Origin: Verrucomicrobiota bacterium
Lineage (GTDB): Bacteria > Verrucomicrobiota > Verrucomicrobiia > Opitutales > Coraliomargaritaceae
DNA length: 8,563 nt
Assembly (NCBI GenBank): GCA_027620575.1
Contig: JAQCDT010000051.1
Coordinates: 1 to 8,563, forward strand
Reading direction: 5' to 3'
The translations under genes were made by a program, and so were the position numbers. Below the pieces are notes generated by a model. That model did no database searches, had not been told where the DNA came from, and saw nothing but the letters and a program-made list of their open reading frames with translations. This document shows positions 1-6,152 of the stretch, in pieces. Numbering within the stretch: position 1 is the stretch's first letter; every line of letters begins with the position of its first letter.

Positions 1-125
1 TGGCGAACTCGAATCAATTCTCCTGGGTGGAGTCCCATGTCCATCAAACGACTAATGCAACGTTGTGATTCGTTCATTTTGACGACTTTGTATTGTCCTT
101 TGTCTTTGACTTGATTCAGTTGCAT
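1..125 (-). CDS. FeoA-domain protein, 5' part (truncated by window edge)
   Basis: Reading the reverse strand from the ATG at 125 gives 41 complete codons with no stop before the window edge. The peptide carries the FeoA-type signature RLMDMGLHPGELIRV (about residues 26-40), typical of the SH3-like FeoA fold. FeoA proteins are small cytosolic partners of the ferrous-iron transporter FeoB; the same fold also forms the C-terminal domain of DtxR-type regulators. Here the motif starts about 26 residues from the N-terminus, so this is a stand-alone FeoA or the front of a longer FeoA-containing protein. feoB, if present, would lie to the left. The gene follows the hexapeptide-protein gene on the same strand with a 68-base gap that holds a Fur-box-like palindrome, so iron-dependent control is likely. 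No Shine-Dalgarno sequence precedes the start. Family confidence is good; the exact role is inferred because only the start is visible. Confidence 0.8.
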   Translation of the reverse strand, partial: MQLNQVKDKGQYKVVKMNESQRCISRLMDMGLHPGELIRVR

Positions 126-133
126 AGTTTGTT

Positions 134-148
134 TGAGATTTAGTCTCA
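134..148 (-). promoter_or_regulatory. Fur-box-like palindrome upstream of the FeoA gene
   Basis: The 15-mer TGAGATTTAGTCTCA matches the 7-1-7 Fur consensus TGATAATnATTATCA at 10 of 14 informative positions. Its half-sites pair at 6 of 7 positions. It ends 8 bases before the ATG of the FeoA gene, where a bound repressor would block transcription or early elongation. Fur control of feo genes is well established in many bacteria; control here is inferred from sequence and position only. Confidence 0.5.
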
Positions 149-158
149 ATAGCATAAA

Positions 159-185
159 TTGCAATAGTAATTTAGATTATTGCAA
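159..185. repeat. Inverted repeat TTGCAATA / TATTGCAA between the hexapeptide gene and feoA
   Basis: Two perfect 8-base arms (159-166 and 178-185) are separated by 11 bases. The element lies just after the stop of the carbonic-anhydrase-like gene and before the Fur-like box. The stem is AT-rich and no T-run follows it on the minus strand, so it is a poor intrinsic terminator. It could be a second operator, or a weak transcript hairpin separating the que unit from the FeoA gene. Confidence 0.35.
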
Positions 186-193
186 ACATTGAG

Positions 194-730
194 TTAATTT
201 TTTTTAGAAAATTTGGACTTATGAAACTGTGCGGTAAGCACATATTTATCGGCCCAAGGCTTAAGGGATAGACGTTCTTTGTCACTGAGTGGTCGAATCA
301 CTTTAGCGGGCGAGCCTAAAACGAGTGAACCTTCAGGAATTTCGCTTCCTTTAGTGACGAGGGCACCCGCACCAATAATCGATTGTGTGCCGATAATTGC
401 CCCATCAAGGATAGTTGCATTCATACCAATTAGGCATTCATCTTCAATAGTGCAGGCATGAATGACGGCTGAGTGTCCTACTGTGACAAATTTTCCAATA
501 GAGACACCATAGTCATCCGCTAGATGCACCACTGTGCCATCTTGAATATTTGAACCCTCATCAATGGTAATGGTATTGATGTCACCCCGTAAAACCGCAC
601 TATGCCAGATACTGACGTCTTTTTTTAAATCAACCGCTCCAATTACAGTGGCTCCTTCAGCAATATAGACAGAAGGGTCGATTTTTGGCTGTGAATTTAA
701 ATACCGATTCAAGCGTTCTTCTAAGGTCAT
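194..730 (-). CDS. Gamma-carbonic-anhydrase-like left-handed beta-helix protein (YrdA/PaaY family)
   Basis: A 178-residue protein made of hexapeptide repeats that would form a left-handed beta-helix with a C-terminal helix, as in the gamma-carbonic anhydrase/YrdA/PaaY/CaiE family. Three histidines match the trimer-interface zinc ligands of this family: His69 (VVHL) and the pair His86/His91 (VGHSAVIHAC). The conserved RGD (48-50) and NIQDG segments are also present. The family binds zinc or iron at subunit interfaces; many members show little carbonic anhydrase activity, so the reaction and substrate are uncertain. I chose the ATG at 730, although an in-frame TTG at 739 would add three residues; neither has a Shine-Dalgarno sequence. 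It starts 16 bases after the queE stop and is probably cotranscribed with queCDE. The 3' end contains a run of eight A on the coding strand, affecting only the last residues. Confidence 0.88.
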   Translation of the reverse strand: MTLEERLNRYLNSQPKIDPSVYIAEGATVIGAVDLKKDVSIWHSAVLRGDINTITIDEGSNIQDGTVVHLADDYGVSIGKFVTVGHSAVIHACTIEDECLIGMNATILDGAIIGTQSIIGAGALVTKGSEIPEGSLVLGSPAKVIRPLSDKERLSLKPWADKYVLTAQFHKSKFSKKN

Positions 731-746
731 AATAAGCAATAGTTAT

Positions 747-1436
747 TTAAAAGCCTAATTTTATATCACCACCTAGAGGAACATTCGGCTTAGAATGGCT
801 ATCTTTTTGGTCGGCTGAAAAAAGTTTGTGTATTTGATAGCCTGCTCGATAGGGATCGCCGTGGTCTTTAATCCATTGTGTTATTGTATCTAAGATATCT
901 GCATCGTTTCTTTTTGACCATTCTGGATGAAGCCAAACCGTTTCCACATCAGCAATATCTGGAAAATTTTCCACCCATTGCTTAATCGCCGAATTAGAAT
1001 CAACGATGAGTTTAATTTCATTAGCCAAATGAATATTTTTTAGAATTGGCGATTTCCATTCCTTAGGGGAAAGGGTGATCCAATCGAATTGTCCTTTAAT
1101 TTCAAATGCGCCCGATGTTTCAAGATGTATCGGCAAATTTGCTTCTGAACAAAGTGTACAAAGTTCATTTAAATCATGGATAGTGGGTTCACCTCCAGTA
1201 ACAACAACAATACTTGCATTATGTTTTTGAGCATTGTCTATCAAATCTTTTGGGTGGATTTTTTCGATGGTCTTTGGAACAAAATCAGGATGCCAAGTGC
1301 CTGCACTATCGCACCATGGGCAATGAACAGGACATCCAAAAGTACGAATAAAATATGCGGAACGCCCTTGATGAATGCCTTCACCTTGCCAAGTGAAAAA
1401 TTGTTCATAGATGGGAAGCTTACCGTGTGCACTCAT
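747..1436 (-). CDS. queE: 7-carboxy-7-deazaguanine synthase, radical SAM
   Basis: A 229-residue radical SAM enzyme that converts 6-carboxy-5,6,7,8-tetrahydropterin to 7-carboxy-7-deazaguanine, the third step towards preQ0 and queuosine. The N-terminus has the QueE opening (YEQFFTWQGEG, 10-20) followed by the cluster-binding CxxxCxxC motif with Cys35, Cys39 and Cys42, which ligate the [4Fe-4S] cluster. The SAM-binding GGEP lies at 81-84. The C-terminal half is a compact partial barrel, and the length is normal for the family. The enzyme is cytosolic and usually dimeric. The gene begins 36 bases after queD, and the next gene starts 16 bases after its stop, so it sits inside a minus-strand operon. 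No Shine-Dalgarno sequence is visible before the ATG. Identification rests on the motifs plus the queC-queD neighbourhood. Confidence 0.95.
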   Translation of the reverse strand: MSAHGKLPIYEQFFTWQGEGIHQGRSAYFIRTFGCPVHCPWCDSAGTWHPDFVPKTIEKIHPKDLIDNAQKHNASIVVVTGGEPTIHDLNELCTLCSEANLPIHLETSGAFEIKGQFDWITLSPKEWKSPILKNIHLANEIKLIVDSNSAIKQWVENFPDIADVETVWLHPEWSKRNDADILDTITQWIKDHGDPYRAGYQIHKLFSADQKDSHSKPNVPLGGDIKLGF

Positions 1437-1472
1437 AGTTTTAAGGATGTTTAATTTCTTTCCTAAGGGGTG

Positions 1473-1910
1473 CTATTTTTTCGGCGTGTAGGTGACGAAA
1501 TTTTTTTCGTCTTCGTATAATTTAAGACTACGAATTGATACACGTCCATTTTCCTGGACCTTGATTAATTCTGAAAACGCTTCGTAGAGAAACTGAGCAA
1601 TTCCTTCACAGGATGCATTGTCTACCCATAATATTTTAAATAAATCTTTGAATTCACTTTTGGATAGAGCGTGTACCTGACTATCTTCTTTCGAAAACAG
1701 GCAGGCATGATCTAGATGGTCGTCGATGAATGCTTTGATGTATTTTAAATTGCCAAAATCAACAACAAACCCATTAGCGTCTAATTCGGTCGCTTCAAAT
1801 TCAATGATGATTGACCAATTATGACCATGTATTTTTGAGCAATGGCCTTTGTGTAAAGGTTGTCTGTGGGCAAAAGGGATATCTTTATAAGTTTTTGAGC
1901 AGGTTAGCAT
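1473..1910 (-). CDS. queD: 6-carboxy-5,6,7,8-tetrahydropterin synthase
   Basis: A 145-residue member of the 6-pyruvoyl-tetrahydropterin synthase/QueD family. QueD converts 7,8-dihydroneopterin triphosphate to 6-carboxytetrahydropterin, the substrate of QueE. Visible active-site residues are the zinc ligands His15 (FAHR), His28 and His30 (IHGH), the catalytic Cys24 (HCSK), the VVDFGNLK segment (49-56), the DHLDHACL segment (64-71) and a glutamate in CEGIAQFLYE (Glu102). The family often has PTxEN around that glutamate, so the ASCEG context here is somewhat divergent. It starts 6 bases after the queC stop, and its likely ribosome binding site overlaps the end of queC, which suggests translational coupling. 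The coding-strand hairpin at 1494-1511 with an A7 run lies in the last ten or so codons and has no evident function. Confidence 0.94.
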   Translation of the reverse strand: MLTCSKTYKDIPFAHRQPLHKGHCSKIHGHNWSIIIEFEATELDANGFVVDFGNLKYIKAFIDDHLDHACLFSKEDSQVHALSKSEFKDLFKILWVDNASCEGIAQFLYEAFSELIKVQENGRVSIRSLKLYEDEKNFVTYTPKK

Positions 1911-1916
1911 GATTAA

Positions 1917-2636
1917 TTATTCCTCATTTAATTTCCAATTGGTTTCAAGCATTTGTTGAATACTCGGTGCTTGAGCTTCGTATTCGGTCGGATCTTCAAC
2001 CCCAGCTAAGTAAAAGGCTTCTCTACGCTCTATACAAGTGCCACAGCGTCCGCAATGAAGTTCGTTGCCTTGGTAGCAAGACCAAGTTTTTTCATAAGAT
2101 ACTTTGAGTTGTGCTCCAAGTTTGCAGATATCGGCTTTCGTCATATCCACAAAAGGTCGATAAAGAGTCACTGAATGCCAATCGCACAATTGCATCACCT
2201 CATTCATGCCTTTGGCGAAGGATTCTCGGCAATCGGGATAAATGGTGTGATCTCCAGAATGGGCCGCATAGCTGACAGTGCTTGCTTGACTGTTAATTGC
2301 CCAAGCAGTTGCCAAAGAAAGAAGAATCATATTTCGATTAGGGACAACGGTTGCTTTCATCGATTCTTGTTCATAATGCCCTTGAGGAATTTTTTGCTCT
2401 GGGCTGATTAAACTGCTATTGGATAACAGCTCAGTCACCGAAGTCAGATCAATGATTTTATGTTCAACAGAAATTAGGTCGCAGAGATTTTTCGCATATT
2501 GGAGTTCTTTCTTATGCTTTTGACCATAGTCAATCGAAAGACAGCGAACCGTATTATTGTCTTCCAATAATTTATAGAGTAAGACGGTAGAGTCCATACC
2601 TCCTGAATAAATCAATATTGTATTCTGTTTTTGCAT
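1917..2636 (-). CDS. queC: 7-cyano-7-deazaguanine (preQ0) synthase
   Basis: A 239-residue PP-loop ATP pyrophosphatase-family enzyme that uses ATP and ammonia to turn 7-carboxy-7-deazaguanine into preQ0. The ATP-binding PP-loop SGGMDS is at residues 11-16. A C-terminal zinc site is formed by Cys187, Cys195, Cys198 and Cys201 (CYQG...CGRCGTC). The VPNRNM segment (98-103) and the AHSGDHTIYPDCR segment (125-137) are also characteristic. The length is typical for QueC. It is the first gene of the minus-strand queC-queD-queE cluster, transcribed away from the diadenylate cyclase gene across a 145-base divergent region. queF, folE and tgt are not in the window, so the end product (queuosine or another 7-deazaguanine) is not shown directly. 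No Shine-Dalgarno sequence precedes the ATG. Confidence 0.96.
   Translation of the reverse strand: MQKQNTILIYSGGMDSTVLLYKLLEDNNTVRCLSIDYGQKHKKELQYAKNLCDLISVEHKIIDLTSVTELLSNSSLISPEQKIPQGHYEQESMKATVVPNRNMILLSLATAWAINSQASTVSYAAHSGDHTIYPDCRESFAKGMNEVMQLCDWHSVTLYRPFVDMTKADICKLGAQLKVSYEKTWSCYQGNELHCGRCGTCIERREAFYLAGVEDPTEYEAQAPSIQQMLETNWKLNEE
1920..1925 (-). promoter_or_regulatory. Shine-Dalgarno-like site for queD inside the 3' end of queC
   Basis: GAGGAA on the minus strand is separated by 9 bases from the queD ATG. It is formed by the last sense codons of queC, directly before its TAA. It is the only convincing Shine-Dalgarno-like sequence that I find before any gene in the window, and it may be partly fortuitous because the same bases encode the glutamates at the end of QueC. 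Confidence 0.35.
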
Positions 2637-2781
2637 AAATGAATGATTTGCACGAATGTATGCCTAGTATTTGAAAATTCAATGTAACTGCAATGAATAA
2701 TTCTTTTTTAAATGGGTTTCTTATCTTTGGATAATTAGACTAACTCGTTGACAGTAAGCAGATAAAAATTTTTATAAGAAT
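2637..2781. promoter_or_regulatory. Divergent intergenic region between queC and the diadenylate cyclase gene
   Basis: These 145 AT-rich bases must hold promoters for both directions. On the plus strand, TTTAAA (2707-2712), a 17-base spacer and GATAAT (2730-2735) make a plausible weak sigma-70-type promoter with a leader of about 40 bases. A better -35, TTGACA, lies at 2748-2753 and is treated separately. For queC, TTGCAG with AATACT downstream is possible but weak. I looked for a preQ1 riboswitch ahead of queC and did not recognise one. An imperfect inverted repeat (2677-2684 with 2691-2698, 7 of 8 pairs, 6-base loop) would fall in the queC leader or promoter. Confidence 0.4.
2748..2778 (+). 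promoter_or_regulatory. Candidate promoter abutting the diadenylate cyclase start codon
   Basis: A perfect -35 hexamer TTGACA (2748-2753) is followed, after a long 19-base spacer, by TATAAG (2773-2778), a 5 of 6 match to the -10 consensus. The -10 ends only 3 bases before the ATG at 2782, so transcription would start at or just inside the coding sequence, giving a leaderless message if real. The spacer holds a perfect 14-base palindrome, ATAAAAATTTTTAT (2762-2775), overlapping the -10. Confidence 0.3.
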
Positions 2782-4137
2782 ATGCGCATCGATCGTTATA
2801 TAGCACAAAACCGAGTCATTGATATTGAGAGTCATGATTTTAAAGGTGCTTTAGAAGAATTGTTGGATGTTTGTGAATTACCCAAAGCGACACGCATCAA
2901 AAAATCAGATTTAATGGAGGAGCTATTAGATCGAGAAACTCAAATGACAACCTATTTGGGGAATGGGGTATGTTTACCGCATGCACGTGTCAAAATGAAA
3001 CGCCCTTATATGATTGCGGTCGGTCGTTGTCCGAAAGGTTTAGAATTTAAAGGACAAAGAGATTATCCTGAGATTCGTTACTTGTTTTTATTATTAGCGG
3101 CAGAAAATGCGCGCAGTTATTTGTATGGTTTGGCAGCACTAGCGAGAGTCTTTCAAGACAATACCCAAATGGCTCGATTAGCCAGTGCCCAGTCTTTAAT
3201 TGAATTCAAGCGAGAGTTAAAATCAGTTTTTGGAGGACAGGGAAGAGCAACGATTCAAGGGCACAATCGATTTAATTTCCTAATGCTTAAAGAAGCGGCA
3301 AAAATTGCTAAAGGTTCTAACTGCTCATCGGTTGTTGTATTTGGGGATACTTTTGGTGGCGGGATTGAGATTGGTGATTTTTTCAGTGGATTTAAAACCG
3401 TGCTGATTGCACATGGTAGTTCGGAAGCAACCAAGCTAAAAGATAAAATTGACGCAGTGTTGCCCGTCCGAGCACATAGCCAACAACGCTTATCGCAACT
3501 AAGGAGTGCTGTATTGATTGGCTTGGCAAGAGGTGTCTTTAAAAGTACAGATCGCTTATGTTGCATAGGTGGAATTCCTCAAAGTAACCAATTCGATAGT
3601 GTGGTAGTGGTGGATATTGATCGTGAATTTAGATCTTTATTAATCGATCGCTCAGATGTATTACCATCCAATGTTTTGCCAGATGTGGTTGAGCGAGTCC
3701 TTGGCATCGCCACAGAGTTAGCAATGGAAGGTCGGGAAGGGCACTCGGTCGGTTGCTTATTTACAATTGGGAGTGCTGATAAGATCAATCAATATACGAA
3801 GCCTTTAATTCTTAATCCGTTTCACGGCTACGATGAAGAAGATCGAAATATACTTAATCCATTTATGGATGAAACCGTAAAGGAACTATCAACCATTGAT
3901 GGGGCTTTTGTGATTCGAGGAGATGGAGTTTTGTTATCTGCGGGATCATTGATTCATGCTCCAGATTATAACCATCGCTTGCCCAGTGGTTATGGCAGTC
4001 GTCATGCCGCAGCTGCTGCAATAACGAGTGTAGTCGATTGCCTTTGTGTCGTGGTTTCAAGTAGCACGGGGCAGGTTTCATTATTCCGTAAGGGAGAGAT
4101 GCTTCCGTTGATTGAAAAGAGCTTTGTTCAGCACTGA
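2782..4137 (+). CDS. Diadenylate cyclase of CdaZ type with N-terminal PTS EIIA domain
   Basis: A 451-residue protein predicted to condense two ATP into the second messenger c-di-AMP. It has three parts. Residues about 8-148 resemble a type-2 PTS EIIA domain (PtsN/fructose class), with the phospho-acceptor His67 in GNGVCLPHAR. Residues about 163-285 form an alpha/beta unit like the pyruvate kinase C-terminal domain found in CdaZ proteins. Residues about 298-449 are the DAC catalytic domain: GREGHSVGCLFTIG (317-330), LNPFHGY (344-350), the DGA motif (373-375), GSRHAAAAAIT (405-415, RH at 407-408) and the VVVSSSTG strand (423-430). The last residue of the classical RHR is Ala409; my recollection is that CdaZ-type enzymes vary here. 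No membrane segment is apparent, so the enzyme should be cytosolic. It is transcribed away from queC and lies 59 bases before trpA. No Shine-Dalgarno sequence is visible. Regulation of the cyclase by phosphorylation of His67 is inference. No c-di-AMP phosphodiesterase, potassium transporter or PTS EI/HPr gene is in the window. Confidence 0.88.
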   Translation: MRIDRYIAQNRVIDIESHDFKGALEELLDVCELPKATRIKKSDLMEELLDRETQMTTYLGNGVCLPHARVKMKRPYMIAVGRCPKGLEFKGQRDYPEIRYLFLLLAAENARSYLYGLAALARVFQDNTQMARLASAQSLIEFKRELKSVFGGQGRATIQGHNRFNFLMLKEAAKIAKGSNCSSVVVFGDTFGGGIEIGDFFSGFKTVLIAHGSSEATKLKDKIDAVLPVRAHSQQRLSQLRSAVLIGLARGVFKSTDRLCCIGGIPQSNQFDSVVVVDIDREFRSLLIDRSDVLPSNVLPDVVERVLGIATELAMEGREGHSVGCLFTIGSADKINQYTKPLILNPFHGYDEEDRNILNPFMDETVKELSTIDGAFVIRGDGVLLSAGSLIHAPDYNHRLPSGYGSRHAAAAAITSVVDCLCVVVSSSTGQVSLFRKGEMLPLIEKSFVQH

Positions 4138-4196
4138 TTATCGTTGTGTGCAGATTTTTGTTGCAAACACATGGATTAAAAAAATGAATCATTATC

Positions 4197-5006
4197 GTGA
4201 ATTCTAGAATCCAAAATATATTTGATCAGTGTAAAAAAGAAGAGCGTGCGTGTTTCGTCGCTTACCTATGTGCAGGTGATCCTAATTATGAAAGTTCAAT
4301 CGAGGCTTGTCGCAGTTTGATTGATTCAGGAATTGATATTTTAGAATTAGGGGTTCCTTTTTCTGATCCTTTGGCGGATGGTTTAACCAACCAGCTTGCG
4401 GCCCAGCGCGCCCTAGAATCTGGTATGACCAGTGAAAAGGTTTTTCAGCTAGTTGAAGCAATTCGTAGTTTCAGTTCTATCCCAATTGTATTTTATACGT
4501 ATTATAACCTCGTTTTTTCTATGGGAAGTGAGGCTTATGCCCAGCGAGCAAAAAAGGCAGGAGTCGATGCTTTATTGACCTTAGATTTGCCACCGGAAGA
4601 AGCGCAAAGTCATTTAGATGCTTGTGAAGCGGAAGAAATAGAAACAGTCTTTATCGTGGCACCGACAACACCTGAAGAGCGTTTGGTGAAAATTTGTGAA
4701 GCGACTACGGGCTTTATTTATTATGTATCTCGTGAAGGAGTGACAGGTGAGCAAACAAATTTATCTCAAGGAATACAATCTCGTGTGAATTTAATTAAGC
4801 ACTATACAAACCTACCCGTGGTTGTTGGTTTCGGTGTTTCTAATTCTGACCACGTTCGTACGATCGCTCAAGTAGCAGATGGTGTGGTTGTCGGCAGTGC
4901 AATTGTTAATTGTATCGCTCAGAATCTAGATAATCAAAAGGCTATAGGAGAGGCTTTACAGGAGAAAATGCAATCTCTTCTTGAAGCAAACGCTCTTAAA
5001 GGATGA
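4197..5006 (+). CDS. trpA: Tryptophan synthase alpha subunit
   Basis: A 269-residue TIM-barrel enzyme that cleaves indole-3-glycerol phosphate to indole and glyceraldehyde-3-phosphate; the indole normally passes to TrpB. The catalytic acids are visible as Glu50 (ILELGVPFSDP) and Asp61 (PLADG). The phosphate-binding region includes YYVSREGVTGEQ (about 175-186), VVVGFGVS and VVVGSAIV. The start is GTG: an in-frame TGA lies 12 bases upstream, the next methionine is deep in the barrel, and the GTG puts the N-terminus where TrpA proteins normally begin. An out-of-frame ATG at 4184 encodes only seven codons. The gene follows the diadenylate cyclase gene by 59 bases without a clear terminator and precedes the mannose-1-phosphate guanylyltransferase gene by 54. 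It is separated from trpB and the other trp genes, at least within the window. Confidence 0.96.
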   Translation: MNSRIQNIFDQCKKEERACFVAYLCAGDPNYESSIEACRSLIDSGIDILELGVPFSDPLADGLTNQLAAQRALESGMTSEKVFQLVEAIRSFSSIPIVFYTYYNLVFSMGSEAYAQRAKKAGVDALLTLDLPPEEAQSHLDACEAEEIETVFIVAPTTPEERLVKICEATTGFIYYVSREGVTGEQTNLSQGIQSRVNLIKHYTNLPVVVGFGVSNSDHVRTIAQVADGVVVGSAIVNCIAQNLDNQKAIGEALQEKMQSLLEANALKG

Positions 5007-5060
5007 TTCTTTGAAGTTTTCTCCCTTGTCTTAATAGAAAATCCTTATCAGTCATAATGT

Positions 5061-6152
5061 ATGAATAATCGATTTGTTGTTATAATGGCAGGTGGCAATG
5101 GTGAACGATTTTGGCCCGAAAGTCGAAAAGCTTTGCCTAAGCAGTTTTTACCAATTGTGGGTGATGAACCAATGTTGGATTTTTTTGATGGGAGTTTGAA
5201 AGGGATAATCGATCCCAGTAATATATTTGTGATTGCAGGTGAACAACATCGTTCAGTGATTATGGATATTTGCCCTGATTTAGATCCTGAGAAAGTAATC
5301 GGCGAACCAGTCGGTCGAGATACGGCACCAGCGGTTGCTCTGGCTACTACGCTTGTAGCAAGAGAAAATCCTAATGCGGTATTTGCTATGTTGCCTGCAG
5401 ATGCGGTGATTCATGATGCAAATAATTTTTGTTCAGTTTTGGAATCAGCGTTTGTGTTAGCTGAAGAAGAATCGGTCCTTGTGACAATCGGGATTAAGCC
5501 TACCTCACCAGCCACAGGTTATGGCTACATTCAAAAGTCTGAAGCGAAAGAAAAGTATGCTGGGCATCAGTCATTCAATGTGAGTCGATTTGTTGAAAAA
5601 CCTAATCTAGAGAAAGCTAAAGAATATTTAGCTTCTGGAGATTATTATTGGAATGCGGGAATGTTCATTTGGTCGGTTGATTCTATACGTGCAGAATTTG
5701 AAAAAAATTGTGCGAGTTTATGGAATTCATTGCGTTCGGTGAATGAAGCTTTGGATGGGGGTGAATCGTTGGGTGATATTTTAGCTCGTGAATACCCATC
5801 AATTGAAAAAAATTCAGTCGATTATGCGATTATTGAAAAAGCAACTAATGTGGCTATGATTGAATCGACATTTGATTGGGATGATGTGGGTGAATGGTCA
5901 GCGATTGAACGGCATAATGATTTAGACAAAGAAGGAAATTGTTTTCAGGGACAAATTGAAGCACTGGAAGCACATGGTAATATTGTTTCTAATCGTGATA
6001 AAAATCATCTCGTTACCTTATTAGGTGTGGAAGATTTGATTGTTGTGCATACGAAAGATGCCACTTTAATTTGCAAAAAAGGACAATCACAAGAGGTGAA
6101 GAATCTAGTTAAGAAAATTTCAGCAGAGGATAATTTAGCCGAGTTTGTTTGA
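5061..6152 (+). CDS. manC: Mannose-1-phosphate guanylyltransferase
   Basis: A 363-residue nucleotidyltransferase predicted to make GDP-mannose from mannose-1-phosphate and GTP, feeding surface polysaccharide or glycan synthesis. The N-terminal signature MAGGNGERFWPESR (9-22) and PKQFLP (26-31) form the nucleotide-binding and catalytic loop. LPADA (111-115), FVEKP (177-181), YYWNAGMFIW (195-204), SVDYAIIEK (252-260) and FDWDDVGEW (271-279) are further family motifs. The protein ends after a short beta-helix-like tail and lacks the cupin phosphomannose isomerase domain of long bifunctional ManC proteins, so it is the short, monofunctional type. No phosphomannomutase or glycosyltransferase genes are adjacent, so the product's destination cannot be read from context. 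Its stop overlaps the ruvX start by 4 bases. A -10-like CATAAT (5053-5058) sits 2 bases before the ATG, too close for a conventional leader. Confidence 0.92.
   Translation: MNNRFVVIMAGGNGERFWPESRKALPKQFLPIVGDEPMLDFFDGSLKGIIDPSNIFVIAGEQHRSVIMDICPDLDPEKVIGEPVGRDTAPAVALATTLVARENPNAVFAMLPADAVIHDANNFCSVLESAFVLAEEESVLVTIGIKPTSPATGYGYIQKSEAKEKYAGHQSFNVSRFVEKPNLEKAKEYLASGDYYWNAGMFIWSVDSIRAEFEKNCASLWNSLRSVNEALDGGESLGDILAREYPSIEKNSVDYAIIEKATNVAMIESTFDWDDVGEWSAIERHNDLDKEGNCFQGQIEALEAHGNIVSNRDKNHLVTLLGVEDLIVVHTKDATLICKKGQSQEVKNLVKKISAEDNLAEFV

Noticed and set aside
1494..1511. Perfect 7-bp hairpin GACGAAA / TTTCGTC with a 4-base loop and an A7 run (coding strand) near the end of queD
   Set aside because: It lies inside coding sequence, has no following U-run, and the encoded residues fit the family's C-terminus, so terminator or programmed slippage is not supported.
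2637..2781. preQ1 riboswitch upstream of queC
   Set aside because: I looked for the short C-rich loop and A-rich tail of preQ1-I and for preQ1-II features and saw neither.
3255..3566. Long antisense open frame inside the diadenylate cyclase gene (and similar ones opposite other genes)
   Set aside because: It is the shadow of a well-supported gene and shows no recognisable motif or start context.
4146..4174. Possible hairpin GTGT..GCA / TGC..ACAC between the cyclase gene and trpA
   Set aside because: The stem is short and bulged with no proper T-run after it, so it is too weak to call a terminator.
4171..4207. Two tiny ORFs (2 and 7 codons) just before and across the trpA start
   Set aside because: They contain no tryptophan codons, so they are not an attenuator leader peptide, and such short ORFs are expected by chance in AT-rich sequence.
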